A DNA stretch of 64,000 bases from Actinomadura syzygii (GTDB taxonomy: Bacteria > Actinomycetota > Actinomycetes > Streptosporangiales > Streptosporangiaceae), in the NCBI RefSeq assembly GCF_008085905.1, contig NZ_VSFF01000002.1:124001-188000 (forward strand). The letters are read 5' to 3'. The notes beneath the pieces were generated by a model, which was not told the DNA's origin, did not search any database, and worked only from the letters and a program-made list of their open reading frames with translations. Of this stretch, positions 56,518 to 64,000 are shown piece after piece. The position numbers and the translations under genes are program-made. Each line of letters begins with the position of its first letter. Position 1 is the first letter of the stretch.

Positions 56518-59019
56518 ATGACGCACCCGCAGGCGGTTCCGGCGGTGTGGGGAAAGGTTCCGCTGCGGAACAAGAACTTCACCGGACGTGAGGAGTTGCT
56601 GACCGAGCTCAAGACCGGCATCTCCCGGCAGGTCACCGCCGTGCTGCCGCACGCGCTGCACGGCCTCGGCGGCGTCGGCAAGACCCAGATGGCGGTCGAG
56701 TTCGCCTACCGCTACCAGGACGACTACGACATCGTGTGGTGGGTCCCGGCCGACCAGCCGTCGCTCGTCCTGCCGATGCTCGCGAACCTCGCGCCGCACC
56801 TCGGGCTGCCGTCCGCCGCGACCCTCGGGCTGGAGGACACCGCCAACGCGGTGCTCGACGCGCTCCGCCGCGGCGATCCGTATGGCCGCTGGCTGGTGAT
56901 CTTCGACAACGCGGACCAGCCGGAGGACCTCCAGCACCTCCTGCCGCAGGGCGGCCACGTCCTCGTCACCTCGCGCAACCCGCGCTGGGACAGGGTCGGC
57001 CACACCGTTCAGGTGGACGTCTTCGCCCGCGAGGAGAGCGTCGCCTTCCTGGAGAAGCGGGTGCCGCGCGCGATCAACGCGGCGGACGCCGACCGCCTCG
57101 CGAACGAACTCGGCGACCTGCCGCTGGCCCTCGAGCAGGCGGGCGCCCTCCAGGCCGAGACCGGCATCTCCGTCGCCGAGTACCTCCGCCTGCTCGCGGA
57201 GTACACCCGCCGCCTCCTGGCGGAGGGGAAGCCCACCGAGTACCCGGCCTCGATGACCGCCGCGTGGCGGCTGTCGGTGGACAGCCTCGCCAAGCGGCTG
57301 CCCGAGGCCGTCGAACTGCTGCGCTGCTGCGCCTTCTTCGGTCCCGAGCCGATCCCGCGGGACGTGTTCAGCCGCACCCCGCCCGGCATGAGCCAGCCGC
57401 TGGCCGGGCTGCTGCGCAACCCGATCAAGCTCGCCCGGGCGTTCGGCGAGGTGGGCCGGTACGCGCTCGCCAAGATCGACTCGGCGAACCGGACCGTCCA
57501 GGTGCACCGGCTGATCCAGGCCCTGCTGCGGGACGAGCTGTCCCCCGCCGACCAGGCGCGGTTCCGCAGCGAGGTGCACATGCTCCTGGTGGCCGCGATG
57601 CCCCCCGAGGACGCGGAGTCCTCGGTGAGCTGGCGCCGCTACTCGGAGCTGACCCTGCACGTCGAGCCCGCCGCCGTCGCGCGCAGCCAGGACCCGGACG
57701 TCCGCAAGTTCGCGATCAACATCGTCCGGTACCTGCGGCAGTCTGGAGACTACGCGTTCGCGCAGACCCTGGTCGAACGGCTCCTCGACCAGTGGGCGGC
57801 CGACTCCGGGGAGGACGACCTCGACCTCCTGGAGGGCAAGCGGCAGTTCGGCAACATCCTGCGAGACCGGGGCGAGTACGGCGCCGCCTACGAGTCGAAC
57901 CTGAAGGCCATGGAGCGGACGGAGGCGGTCGCCGGTCCCAACCACCGGATGACGTTCTACTTCCTGAACACGCTCGGCGCCGACCTCCGGGCGCGAGGCG
58001 ACTTCGTGGCCGCCCGCGACCACGACCTCCGCTCGGTGCAGAGGCACGAGGAGTCCTTCGGCCCCGCCGCGGTCGACACGCTGCGGGCGATGCACAACCT
58101 CGCACTGGACCACGGCCTGAACAGCGAGTACGTCAAGTCGCGCGACATGCACGAGACCGTCTACCTGCGCTTCGGCGAGTCGGCGGACGCCACCACGACC
58201 AACCTCAGCAACGCGTTCAGCGGGCTGGCGCGCTCGGTGCGCCTCTGCGGCGATTTCGCGGAGGCGTGCGACCTCGGCGAGGAGGCGCACGCCAAGTGCG
58301 TGGACGAGCTCGGCCCCGAGCACCCGCTGACGCTCCACGTCGCCAAGGACCTCGCGATCGCCCTGCGCCGGTCCGGCGAGCTGAGCCGGTCGCTGGAACT
58401 CGCCCAGGAGACCCACGCGCGGTACGTCCGGCTGTTCGGGCTCGACCACCCCGACACGCTCGCGGCCACGATGTCGCTGGCCAACAGCCAGCGCAGCGTC
58501 GGCGAGCTGGAATCGGCGCTTGAGCTCACCGCCGACACCGTCGTCCGGTACCCGAAGGTCTACGGCCCTGAGCACCCGTACAGCCACGGCTGCGCTGGGA
58601 ACCTCGCGGTGCTGCGCCGGGTGTTCGGGGACGCGGAGACCGCGCGGAAGCTGAACGAGAAGGCGCTCGCCGGGCTTGAGGTCAAGCTCGGACGCGACCA
58701 CCACTACTCGCTCACCGTGGCCACCAACCTGGCCAGCGACCTGCTCGTGCTGAACGAGACCGACTCGGCGTGCAGGCTCGGCCGCGGAACGCTCCGCAGG
58801 CTGAAGGCGATGATCGGCGACGAGCACCCGATGACGCTCGCCTGCGCCGCCAACCTGTCCGTGGCGCTGCGGGCGAACGGCGACGAGCAGGACGCCGAGC
58901 GGCTGCACAAGGAGACGATGGACACCTACGCGCGCAGGCTCGGCCTGGAGCACCGCGACGCCGTCGTCGCGGCCGAGTGGCGCAACCTCGACTGCGACTT
59001 CGACCCGCCGCCGATCTAG
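56518..59019 (+). CDS. fxsT: NB-ARC/TPR STAND protein of the FxSxx-COOH system
   Basis: An 833-residue STAND ATPase. It begins near the NB-ARC motif RNKNFTGREELL (18-28), with P-loop GLGGVGKT (49-56) and Walker B WLVIFDNADQPED. A winged-helix segment precedes tandem TPRs, recognisable by repeating GPEHP-type turns about every 42 residues. The C-terminus is NLDCDFDPPPI, echoing LLDCDIAPTPL of the larger STAND protein. The vWA domain of that protein is missing here. GGAGGT seven bases before the ATG at 56518 fixes the start. It is divergent from its peptide gene and convergent with the HExxH gene. Confidence 0.9.
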   Translation: MTHPQAVPAVWGKVPLRNKNFTGREELLTELKTGISRQVTAVLPHALHGLGGVGKTQMAVEFAYRYQDDYDIVWWVPADQPSLVLPMLANLAPHLGLPSAATLGLEDTANAVLDALRRGDPYGRWLVIFDNADQPEDLQHLLPQGGHVLVTSRNPRWDRVGHTVQVDVFAREESVAFLEKRVPRAINAADADRLANELGDLPLALEQAGALQAETGISVAEYLRLLAEYTRRLLAEGKPTEYPASMTAAWRLSVDSLAKRLPEAVELLRCCAFFGPEPIPRDVFSRTPPGMSQPLAGLLRNPIKLARAFGEVGRYALAKIDSANRTVQVHRLIQALLRDELSPADQARFRSEVHMLLVAAMPPEDAESSVSWRRYSELTLHVEPAAVARSQDPDVRKFAINIVRYLRQSGDYAFAQTLVERLLDQWAADSGEDDLDLLEGKRQFGNILRDRGEYGAAYESNLKAMERTEAVAGPNHRMTFYFLNTLGADLRARGDFVAARDHDLRSVQRHEESFGPAAVDTLRAMHNLALDHGLNSEYVKSRDMHETVYLRFGESADATTTNLSNAFSGLARSVRLCGDFAEACDLGEEAHAKCVDELGPEHPLTLHVAKDLAIALRRSGELSRSLELAQETHARYVRLFGLDHPDTLAATMSLANSQRSVGELESALELTADTVVRYPKVYGPEHPYSHGCAGNLAVLRRVFGDAETARKLNEKALAGLEVKLGRDHHYSLTVATNLASDLLVLNETDSACRLGRGTLRRLKAMIGDEHPMTLACAANLSVALRANGDEQDAERLHKETMDTYARRLGLEHRDAVVAAEWRNLDCDFDPPPI

Positions 59020-59040
59020 GTCTCCGCGGCCGGGACCGCG

Positions 59041-60339
59041 CTAGGGGAAGCGCGGCCGCGGCGCGGTCTCGCCGTTGCGCCGCCGCCAGGCGGACAGGTG
59101 CCGGTCGGCGGCGTCACGGGCGAGGCGGAGCGCCTCGTCCTGGACCGGCTCGTCCAGCCAGGCCCCGACGGTACGGCCCATCTCGCGGACGAACCGGGCG
59201 CCCGCCGGGGTGAGCCGGCCGCCGCCCGCGAGCGAGCGGACGACGTACTCGGTGGCCGCCCGCCAGCGGGCGAAGTCGCTCTCCGCCCTGAGCAGTGCCG
59301 TGCCCGTCTCGTGCCTGCGCCGCGTCCGCCAGAACGCCGCGATGCCGAGGTGGGCGTAGGCGCCCTGCAGCAACCCGGCGGTGGGCCTCGGATCGTCCCG
59401 CCAGGGGGCGTAATGGGTGCTGCCGTCGTCGGGCCCGGTCAGCCGGACGAGGTCGAGCAGCGCGGTCAGCTTGGCGTGCTGGACCTCGTGGACGAGCGTG
59501 ACCGCGAAGAAGGCGGCGTCGGGCGGGCTGGAGAGTCCGACGCTGCCGAAGACGTCCCGTGAACTGGCGCTGGACAGGCCCCGGTCCGGTGGGGCGAGGG
59601 GTGTCAGCACGCTGATGAGGGCGGCGACCTCCTCGGCCGCCGGGCGGTGGTGGTCGACCAGGATCCGCCAGGCGTCGGCGAGGGTCGCCCGCCAGCCTTC
59701 GAGTTCGTCCGGGAGGAGGCGGTGGGGGAGCCGTTCGCCGCCGGGCATGCGGTCGGGGTCGTGGTCGTCCAGCAGGAGGGCGATGGACATGCCCCGATGC
59801 GACGCGGTCAGGCGGCGCAGCGCCTCCCAGCCCGGCGCGTCCTCGTGGACGTCGGCGGGAAGGCGGGTCCGGACGTCCCCGGCCGTGATCTCCGTGCCGC
59901 CGGGTCCCGTCCGCACGAGGGCGCTCGCGTGGCCGGGCAGCGGCGCGCGGCCCAGCGCGGGCAGGACGACGGCCCCGGCGCGCGCCTGGACCTCGATCTC
60001 TGCGGGGAATCCGGCTTTGATCGCGGCGGCGGCGGCGAGGGCGGCGTACTCGCGCGGGTCGGCCGTGGCGGGTTCGGCCAGCACGCGCCGCGCCCATTCG
60101 CCGACCGTCGGATACCGCAGCACCGCCTCGACCGCCCGCGGGTCGACGTCCTGGATTCGCGCGAGGAGGTCGTGCGCGCGGGCGGCCGCCGGGCCCGCCG
60201 CGTCCCGCACGCCGCGCAGCAGCAGGAGGCGTTTGCTGTACTGCGACCTGAGCAGCACGTCCGCGGCGGACGCGCCGCCGCCGCCCGCGGCGAGCGCGAG
60301 GAAGTCCCGCTCGGGGATCTCATGGACGCCGAGGCTCAT
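59041..60339 (-). CDS. HExxH-type peptide-modification protein 2
   Basis: A 432-residue paralogue of the protein at 45675-47507, without its C-terminal extension. HEVQH is at 284-288 and is followed by YAPWRDDPRPTAGLLQGAYAHLGIAAFW. The N-terminus HEIPERDFLALAAG aligns with HEIPAGHFAALAAG of copy 1. It is probably a metal-dependent peptide-tailoring enzyme acting on peptide 2, with 2-oxoglutarate-dependent beta-hydroxylation the likely reaction from family knowledge. Its ATG directly abuts the stop of the radical SAM gene, so the two are co-translated. Confidence 0.83.
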   Translation of the reverse strand: MSLGVHEIPERDFLALAAGGGGASAADVLLRSQYSKRLLLLRGVRDAAGPAAARAHDLLARIQDVDPRAVEAVLRYPTVGEWARRVLAEPATADPREYAALAAAAAIKAGFPAEIEVQARAGAVVLPALGRAPLPGHASALVRTGPGGTEITAGDVRTRLPADVHEDAPGWEALRRLTASHRGMSIALLLDDHDPDRMPGGERLPHRLLPDELEGWRATLADAWRILVDHHRPAAEEVAALISVLTPLAPPDRGLSSASSRDVFGSVGLSSPPDAAFFAVTLVHEVQHAKLTALLDLVRLTGPDDGSTHYAPWRDDPRPTAGLLQGAYAHLGIAAFWRTRRRHETGTALLRAESDFARWRAATEYVVRSLAGGGRLTPAGARFVREMGRTVGAWLDEPVQDEALRLARDAADRHLSAWRRRNGETAPRPRFP

Positions 60340-61578
60340 TCACCGCTCCCCGGCAGCCGTGCGCGTGAGCGCGTCGACGTCCTTGGCGACCACGTCCCGG
60401 ATGTGGGTGATGAGGCGGAGCAGGTCCCGGCAGTAGACGGACGCGTTGGCGAACCCGGCGCCCGACCGGTACCGGTGCGTGTAGAGCCCGCCCCCGCACA
60501 CCCGGTGGACGGGGCAGCCCTCGCACGTCGGGGCCAGCGCCCGGCGGCCGATCTGGCGGGCGGCCATCGCGGGCAGCATGAGCGCGGCGTCGAACGGGTC
60601 GCGGCGGACGTGCAACTCCGTCTGCGTCGCCCCCTCGTAAGCCGACTTGAGCGTGTCGACCTGCTCGATGGCGCCGTTCGTCTCGACCACGGCGACCGCG
60701 ACCGGCGACAGGCCGATGCCCTCGCTGAGCGAGGGCCGTCCGAGCAGCAGCCGGAAGATCTCGGCGAACAGCCGGACCCGGGTCTCCCGGACGGGCGCCC
60801 GGTACCAGCGGTCGAACACCGCGACGAGCCAGTCGCCGTAGGGCGTCCCGGAGCCGGTGCCGAGGCCGGGCGGAGGAGTGTCCCAGTTGCCGTGCGGGAG
60901 CAGGAAGTCGACGACGCGGGGACCGTGCGCGATCAGCGCCTCGTAGGTGGCGACCGGGTCGTTGTCCAGGTCGATCGTGCTGAGCAGCCCGGTGAAGAGG
61001 TGGCGGTACGCGGGCGCCGTCAGCCTTCGCAACCCGGCGGTGACCTCCTGATGGCTTCCGGCTCCGTTGGCGCGGCGGCGGTGCCGGTCGTGGCCCCCCT
61101 CGTCGCCGTCCAGGCTGACGCTCACGAGAATGCCGAGTTCATCGAAGAGTTTCAGGTAGACCGAATCCAGCAGTACGCCATTGGTCTGCACATGGAAAGT
61201 CACCGAGGTCGAAGAATCGACGGCCGAATTGACCGCGTCGACCGCGTACCTGATGTGTTCGGCGCCGGCCAGCAACGGTTCTCCGCCGTGCAGGATCACG
61301 GCGATCCGGGGCAGCGCGTTGGACCGCGCGTGCTCGGCGATCCGGGCGGCCACGTGGTCGATCGTGGCCCGTGACATGCGGCGGGGCTGGCGCCGCCAGC
61401 TCTGGTCCGCCATCTCGTACATGTAGCAGTAGTCGCAGGCCAGATTGCACCGGCTGTGTATTTTCAGGACGAACTCGCGGAACGGGCTCGGCCGCCAGCC
61501 CTGTTCGAGCAGCTCCTGCACGTTGAGCGTGGCGGGCCATTCGCCCGCGGTGGACGTCGGCGCCGCACTCACGGTCAC
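60340..61578 (-). CDS. FxsB-family radical SAM/SPASM peptide maturase 2
   Basis: A 412-residue paralogue of maturase 1. CNLACDYC (C44, C48, C51) is the radical SAM motif, HGGEPLL the SAM-contact strand, and CEGCPVHRVC plus a later YC the SPASM-type cysteines. I chose GTG at 61578, which has GGGAG upstream and gives the same N-terminal length as maturase 1. An ATG at 61626 would add 16 residues, and TATAAA beside it may be a promoter. Its likely substrate is peptide 2. No protease to remove the leader is seen in either cassette. Confidence 0.9.
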   Translation of the reverse strand: MTVSAAPTSTAGEWPATLNVQELLEQGWRPSPFREFVLKIHSRCNLACDYCYMYEMADQSWRRQPRRMSRATIDHVAARIAEHARSNALPRIAVILHGGEPLLAGAEHIRYAVDAVNSAVDSSTSVTFHVQTNGVLLDSVYLKLFDELGILVSVSLDGDEGGHDRHRRRANGAGSHQEVTAGLRRLTAPAYRHLFTGLLSTIDLDNDPVATYEALIAHGPRVVDFLLPHGNWDTPPPGLGTGSGTPYGDWLVAVFDRWYRAPVRETRVRLFAEIFRLLLGRPSLSEGIGLSPVAVAVVETNGAIEQVDTLKSAYEGATQTELHVRRDPFDAALMLPAMAARQIGRRALAPTCEGCPVHRVCGGGLYTHRYRSGAGFANASVYCRDLLRLITHIRDVVAKDVDALTRTAAGER

Positions 61579-61704
61579 ACCGATCAACTCCCAGGTCGAG
61601 TTCCGGCACGGCAGAGTACGCCCCATAACATTTATATACACATCTCCGTGATCAGTGAATAGCGCGGGCGCGGCGGTTTCCGGCGGTCGGCGTACGCTCT
61701 TCAC

Positions 61705-62502
61705 GTGCGCACCATCATCGCCGCTTACGAGCAGACGGTCCGGTCCAGCCTGGAGCTTGCCTCGACGCTGGACGGGCGCGACTGGGACCTCCCCACCGAA
61801 TGCCCCGGCTGGACGGTCAAGGACCAGTTCTCCCACCTCGCAGGGGTCGAGCTGGCCCTGCTGGGCGACCCGTCCCCGGACGTCGAGGTGCCGGAGTTCG
61901 AGCACGTCCGCAACGACTTCGGGAAGTTCATGGAGCTCGCCGTCCACGCGCGGCGGCCGGTGCCCGGCCCGGACGTCGCGGCGCATCTCGCGGGCGCGCT
62001 GGAGCGCCGCCTCGCCGAGCTGCCCGGCATAGACCCGGAGCGCGTCGTCATGTGCCCGGACGGCCGCGAGGGCCCCTACACCCGCTTCATGAAGTTCCGC
62101 GCCATGGACTGCTGGACGCACGAGCAGGACGTCCGGCGCGCGGTCGGCCGTCCAGGCAACCTCGACGCCCCGGCCGCGCGGTGCTTCTGGGAGCTGATGA
62201 GCCCCGGCCTGCCGCGTGTGGTGGCGCGGAAGGCGAGCGCGGAGCCCGGCCGGTCGGTCGCGTTCCGGATCTCCGGCCCGCCCTCCTACGACGTGGCCGT
62301 CCGGGTGGATGACGACGGCCGCGGCCACCTCGCCGAGCCCGCCGACGCGGGCGCCGACCCGGCGGCCGAGCTGGGCATGGACTGGGAGACCTACGTCCGG
62401 CTGACCGCCGGGCGGTGCGCGCCCGGCGCCGTCACGGTGACCGTGAAAGGCGACCGCGAGCTGGCCTCGCGGGTGCTCACCGCCATGGCGATGACGCCCT
62501 AG
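61705..62502 (+). CDS. Maleylpyruvate isomerase/DinB-fold family protein (mycothiol-dependent type)
   Basis: A 265-residue protein of the actinobacterial maleylpyruvate isomerase N-terminal family. The metal-binding four-helix part contains CPGWTVKDQFSHLAGVE near the start and CWTHEQDVRRAVGRPG further on, with His ligands spaced as in DinB/MDMPI proteins. The C-terminal part resembles SCP2-like or MDMPI_C domains. Many members use mycothiol as a thiol cofactor. The start is GTG at 61705, divergent from maturase 2. Its stop overlaps the convergent NTF2-like gene by 4 bases. Confidence 0.83.
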   Translation: MRTIIAAYEQTVRSSLELASTLDGRDWDLPTECPGWTVKDQFSHLAGVELALLGDPSPDVEVPEFEHVRNDFGKFMELAVHARRPVPGPDVAAHLAGALERRLAELPGIDPERVVMCPDGREGPYTRFMKFRAMDCWTHEQDVRRAVGRPGNLDAPAARCFWELMSPGLPRVVARKASAEPGRSVAFRISGPPSYDVAVRVDDDGRGHLAEPADAGADPAAELGMDWETYVRLTAGRCAPGAVTVTVKGDRELASRVLTAMAMTP

Positions 62503-63014
62503 CCGTCCTCCGGTTCGGGACGGTGCCGGACGGCCCCCGGGAAGTGCGAGGCGAGCAGGTCGGGCGACTCCTCGCGGCCGTCCAGGACGCGGCTCGTCCG
62601 GTTCGCCACCCGCCAGCCGAGCGGCGTGCGGCGGAGCCGCCAGCGGTTCGCGGTGGCACGGCGCACCAGGAAGCCGTCCGGGCCGTGCACGATCATCAGG
62701 GTGTAGCCGGTCGCGGTCGCCTCGTCGCCGGACACGATGACGTGCGGCGGCCCGGCGAAGTGCGCGCAGCCCCCGGCGATCCAGCCCTGGTGGCCCTCGG
62801 AGCGGACCATCGCCTCGACCTCCGCGCGGCCGGACATCAGCAGCTCGTCCACGTCGTAGACGCCGTCCTCGCCCCACAGCGCGGCGACGTCGGCGGCGCA
62901 GCCGCTGTCCACCAGCGGGGCGTAGGAGAGGATCAGCCGGGTGACGGCGCGTTCGTCCTCCAGGTGGCGGAGCCGCGCCTCCAGCGCGTTCAGCCGGGCC
63001 TCGACGTCGGTCAT
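62499..63014 (-). CDS. Nuclear transport factor 2 (SnoaL-like) family protein
   Basis: A 171-residue NTF2-like protein. An N-terminal helix (VEARLNALEARLRHLEDERAVTRLILSYAPLVDSG) is followed by the alpha+beta cone fold (VAALWGEDGVYDVDELLMSGRAEVEAMVRSEGHQG, HVIVSGDEATATGYTLMIVHG). Members are ester- or ether-modifying enzymes, dehydratases or ligand binders; the reaction is not predictable. The ATG at 63014 overlaps the stop of the LLM oxidoreductase gene by ATGA, so the two are translated together and may act in one pathway. Confidence 0.85.
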   Translation of the reverse strand: MTDVEARLNALEARLRHLEDERAVTRLILSYAPLVDSGCAADVAALWGEDGVYDVDELLMSGRAEVEAMVRSEGHQGWIAGGCAHFAGPPHVIVSGDEATATGYTLMIVHGPDGFLVRRATANRWRLRRTPLGWRVANRTSRVLDGREESPDLLASHFPGAVRHRPEPEDG

Positions 63015-63886
63015 CGCTCCTCCCCGAAGGTCAGCTCGAACGGGTCGGCCAGCTCGCGCAGCGCGGCGAGCTGGTCGCGGTAGTGGGCGGGGGACGTGGA
63101 CGCGAACCGGGCGCCCGCGATCGTCGCGCCCGCCTCGCGCAGTTCGGCGAGGGCGGCGCCGGTCGCGTCCGGGTCGCCGATCGGGTCCAGCGGGCGGGAC
63201 GTCCCGAGCACCACGTCGAACCCGGCCGGGACGTCGGCGTCCGCGAGCATCGAGGCGAGCGTGCCGAGCGGCAGCCCGAACGGCACCCAGCCGTCGGCGT
63301 CCAGCGCGCGGCGCAGCGAGCGGGCCGTCCGGCCGCCGATCCAGATCGGGACGCGCTCCTGCACGGCGTGCGGCTCGACGACCAGCCCGCCGAAGTCGTA
63401 GAACTCGCCGTGGTACTCCGGCAGCCGCTTCGACAGGGACGCGCGGAGCGCGGCGATCGCGTCGTCCGCGCGGGCGCCGCGGTCCGCGAACGGGGCGCCG
63501 AGCAGCGCGAACTCCTCCTGGAGGCTGCCGACGCCGAGGCCGAGCGTGAGCCGCCCGCCGCTGACCCGGTCGAGCGTCCCGTACCGCTTGGCGATGGCGA
63601 GCGGGTGGTGGTAGCCGACCACGAGGACGTGCGTGGCGAGCCGGATCCGGGACGTCCGCGCCGCGATGTGCCCGAACGTGGCGAGCGGGTCCCAGTAGAC
63701 CCCGCCGCGCTGCTCGGCCGCCTCGATCGGGACGGCGACGTGCTCGCTGCAGCTCAGATGGTGGTAGCCGAGCCGGTCGGCGGTCTCGGCGATCCGCGCG
63801 ATGTCCTCGATGCCCGCGTCCCGCTCCCAGGCGGCGGGTCCGGGCGGCGGCTGCGCCACCACCGGTGTGACGATGCCGACACGCAT
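63011..63886 (-). CDS. LLM-class F420-dependent oxidoreductase (TIGR03619-like)
   Basis: A 291-residue luciferase-like monooxygenase-fold enzyme. Features are MRVGIVTPVV at the start, LGYHHLSCSEHVAVP, the conserved YWDPLATFGHIAARTSRIRLATHVLVVGYHHPLAIAKRYGTLDRVSGGRLTLGLGVG, and IWIGGRTARSLRRA. F420 use is inferred from family. The ATG at 63886 has GAGGGGAG upstream. Co-translation with the NTF2-like gene suggests a two-step conversion, perhaps in degradation or secondary metabolism. It is unlike the other LLM protein (19862-20752) apart from the common fold. Confidence 0.88.
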   Translation of the reverse strand: MRVGIVTPVVAQPPPGPAAWERDAGIEDIARIAETADRLGYHHLSCSEHVAVPIEAAEQRGGVYWDPLATFGHIAARTSRIRLATHVLVVGYHHPLAIAKRYGTLDRVSGGRLTLGLGVGSLQEEFALLGAPFADRGARADDAIAALRASLSKRLPEYHGEFYDFGGLVVEPHAVQERVPIWIGGRTARSLRRALDADGWVPFGLPLGTLASMLADADVPAGFDVVLGTSRPLDPIGDPDATGAALAELREAGATIAGARFASTSPAHYRDQLAALRELADPFELTFGEER

Positions 63887-64000
63887 CGGTGCTCCCCTCG
63901 TCGCAGGAAAACGTTCTATCACGGCGTTTCGCGCGCGACGCGGGCCGGGTCGGGCCCGGGAAGCTCGTGCTGACCTCGCTTTACGCCCCCTCTTCCCAGG

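Overview
The window reads as chromosomal DNA of a filamentous, high-GC actinomycete. Almost every codon ends in G or C, GTG starts and 4-base stop/start overlaps are common, and several genes are typical of the group: a conservon-type sensor and GTPase set, two F420-type LLM oxidoreductases, geosmin synthase, DUF2637 and DUF2630 proteins, and an FxsA/FxsB-type RiPP system. Actinomadura or a relative in the Streptosporangiales is my best guess; this is inference, as no marker gene or rRNA is present. I saw no tRNA, rRNA, CRISPR array, IS element or phage module.

Layout. 1-12 kb holds general metabolism and regulators: the end of a wax ester synthase/DGAT, a Nudix-like protein divergent from an XRE-cupin regulator, two linked unknown genes, a DDAH-type amidinohydrolase, a PucR regulator, a D-amino acid dehydrogenase-like flavoprotein, a DUF2637 protein, a hemerythrin and lpdA. 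12-15 kb has a membrane protein, a ProP-like MFS carrier, a 45-codon membrane peptide missed by length cut-offs, and an ArsR regulator with a clear operator. 15.4-19.4 kb is a three-gene operon: two Family 2B encapsulin shell proteins, each carrying a cyclic-nucleotide-binding-like domain, followed by a polyprenyl diphosphate synthase that is the likely cargo. 19.4-30 kb has a zinc-ribbon-like protein behind a LexA-like palindrome, an LLM oxidoreductase, an orphan PotD-like lipoprotein, a conservon lacking its roadblock gene, galT, a propeller-like protein, an AadA-like nucleotidyltransferase, a 40-residue peptide and a NADAR protein. 30-36 kb has a membrane-anchored STAND NTPase with 14 WD40 repeats, overlapping convergently with geosmin synthase. 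36-43 kb has a Cgl0159-type barrel, a three-subunit molybdenum hydroxylase, a STAS protein and a SatP/YaaH-like transporter.

43-61.6 kb is the most unusual part. Two paralogous cassettes each contain a 64-residue FxsA-like precursor peptide, an FxsB-like radical SAM/SPASM maturase, a HExxH peptide-modification protein and an NB-ARC/TPR STAND protein. Between them lie a MoxR ATPase, a vWA domain (fused to one STAND protein), an EAD2/VMAP-C protein and an EntS-like exporter. A nucleotidyl-cyclase-like protein with its own EAD2 domain sits at the edge. The gene content combines a VMAP-type ternary conflict or signalling system with cyclophane-RiPP biosynthesis. The last 2.3 kb holds a mycothiol/DinB-type protein, an NTF2-like protein and a second LLM oxidoreductase.

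A further oddity is a repeat of about 70 bases found three times (3.4 kb and twice at 38.8 kb). Each locus forms a mini-ORF that overlaps the upstream stop codon and the downstream start codon by four bases, so it looks like a translational coupling linker inserted inside operons.
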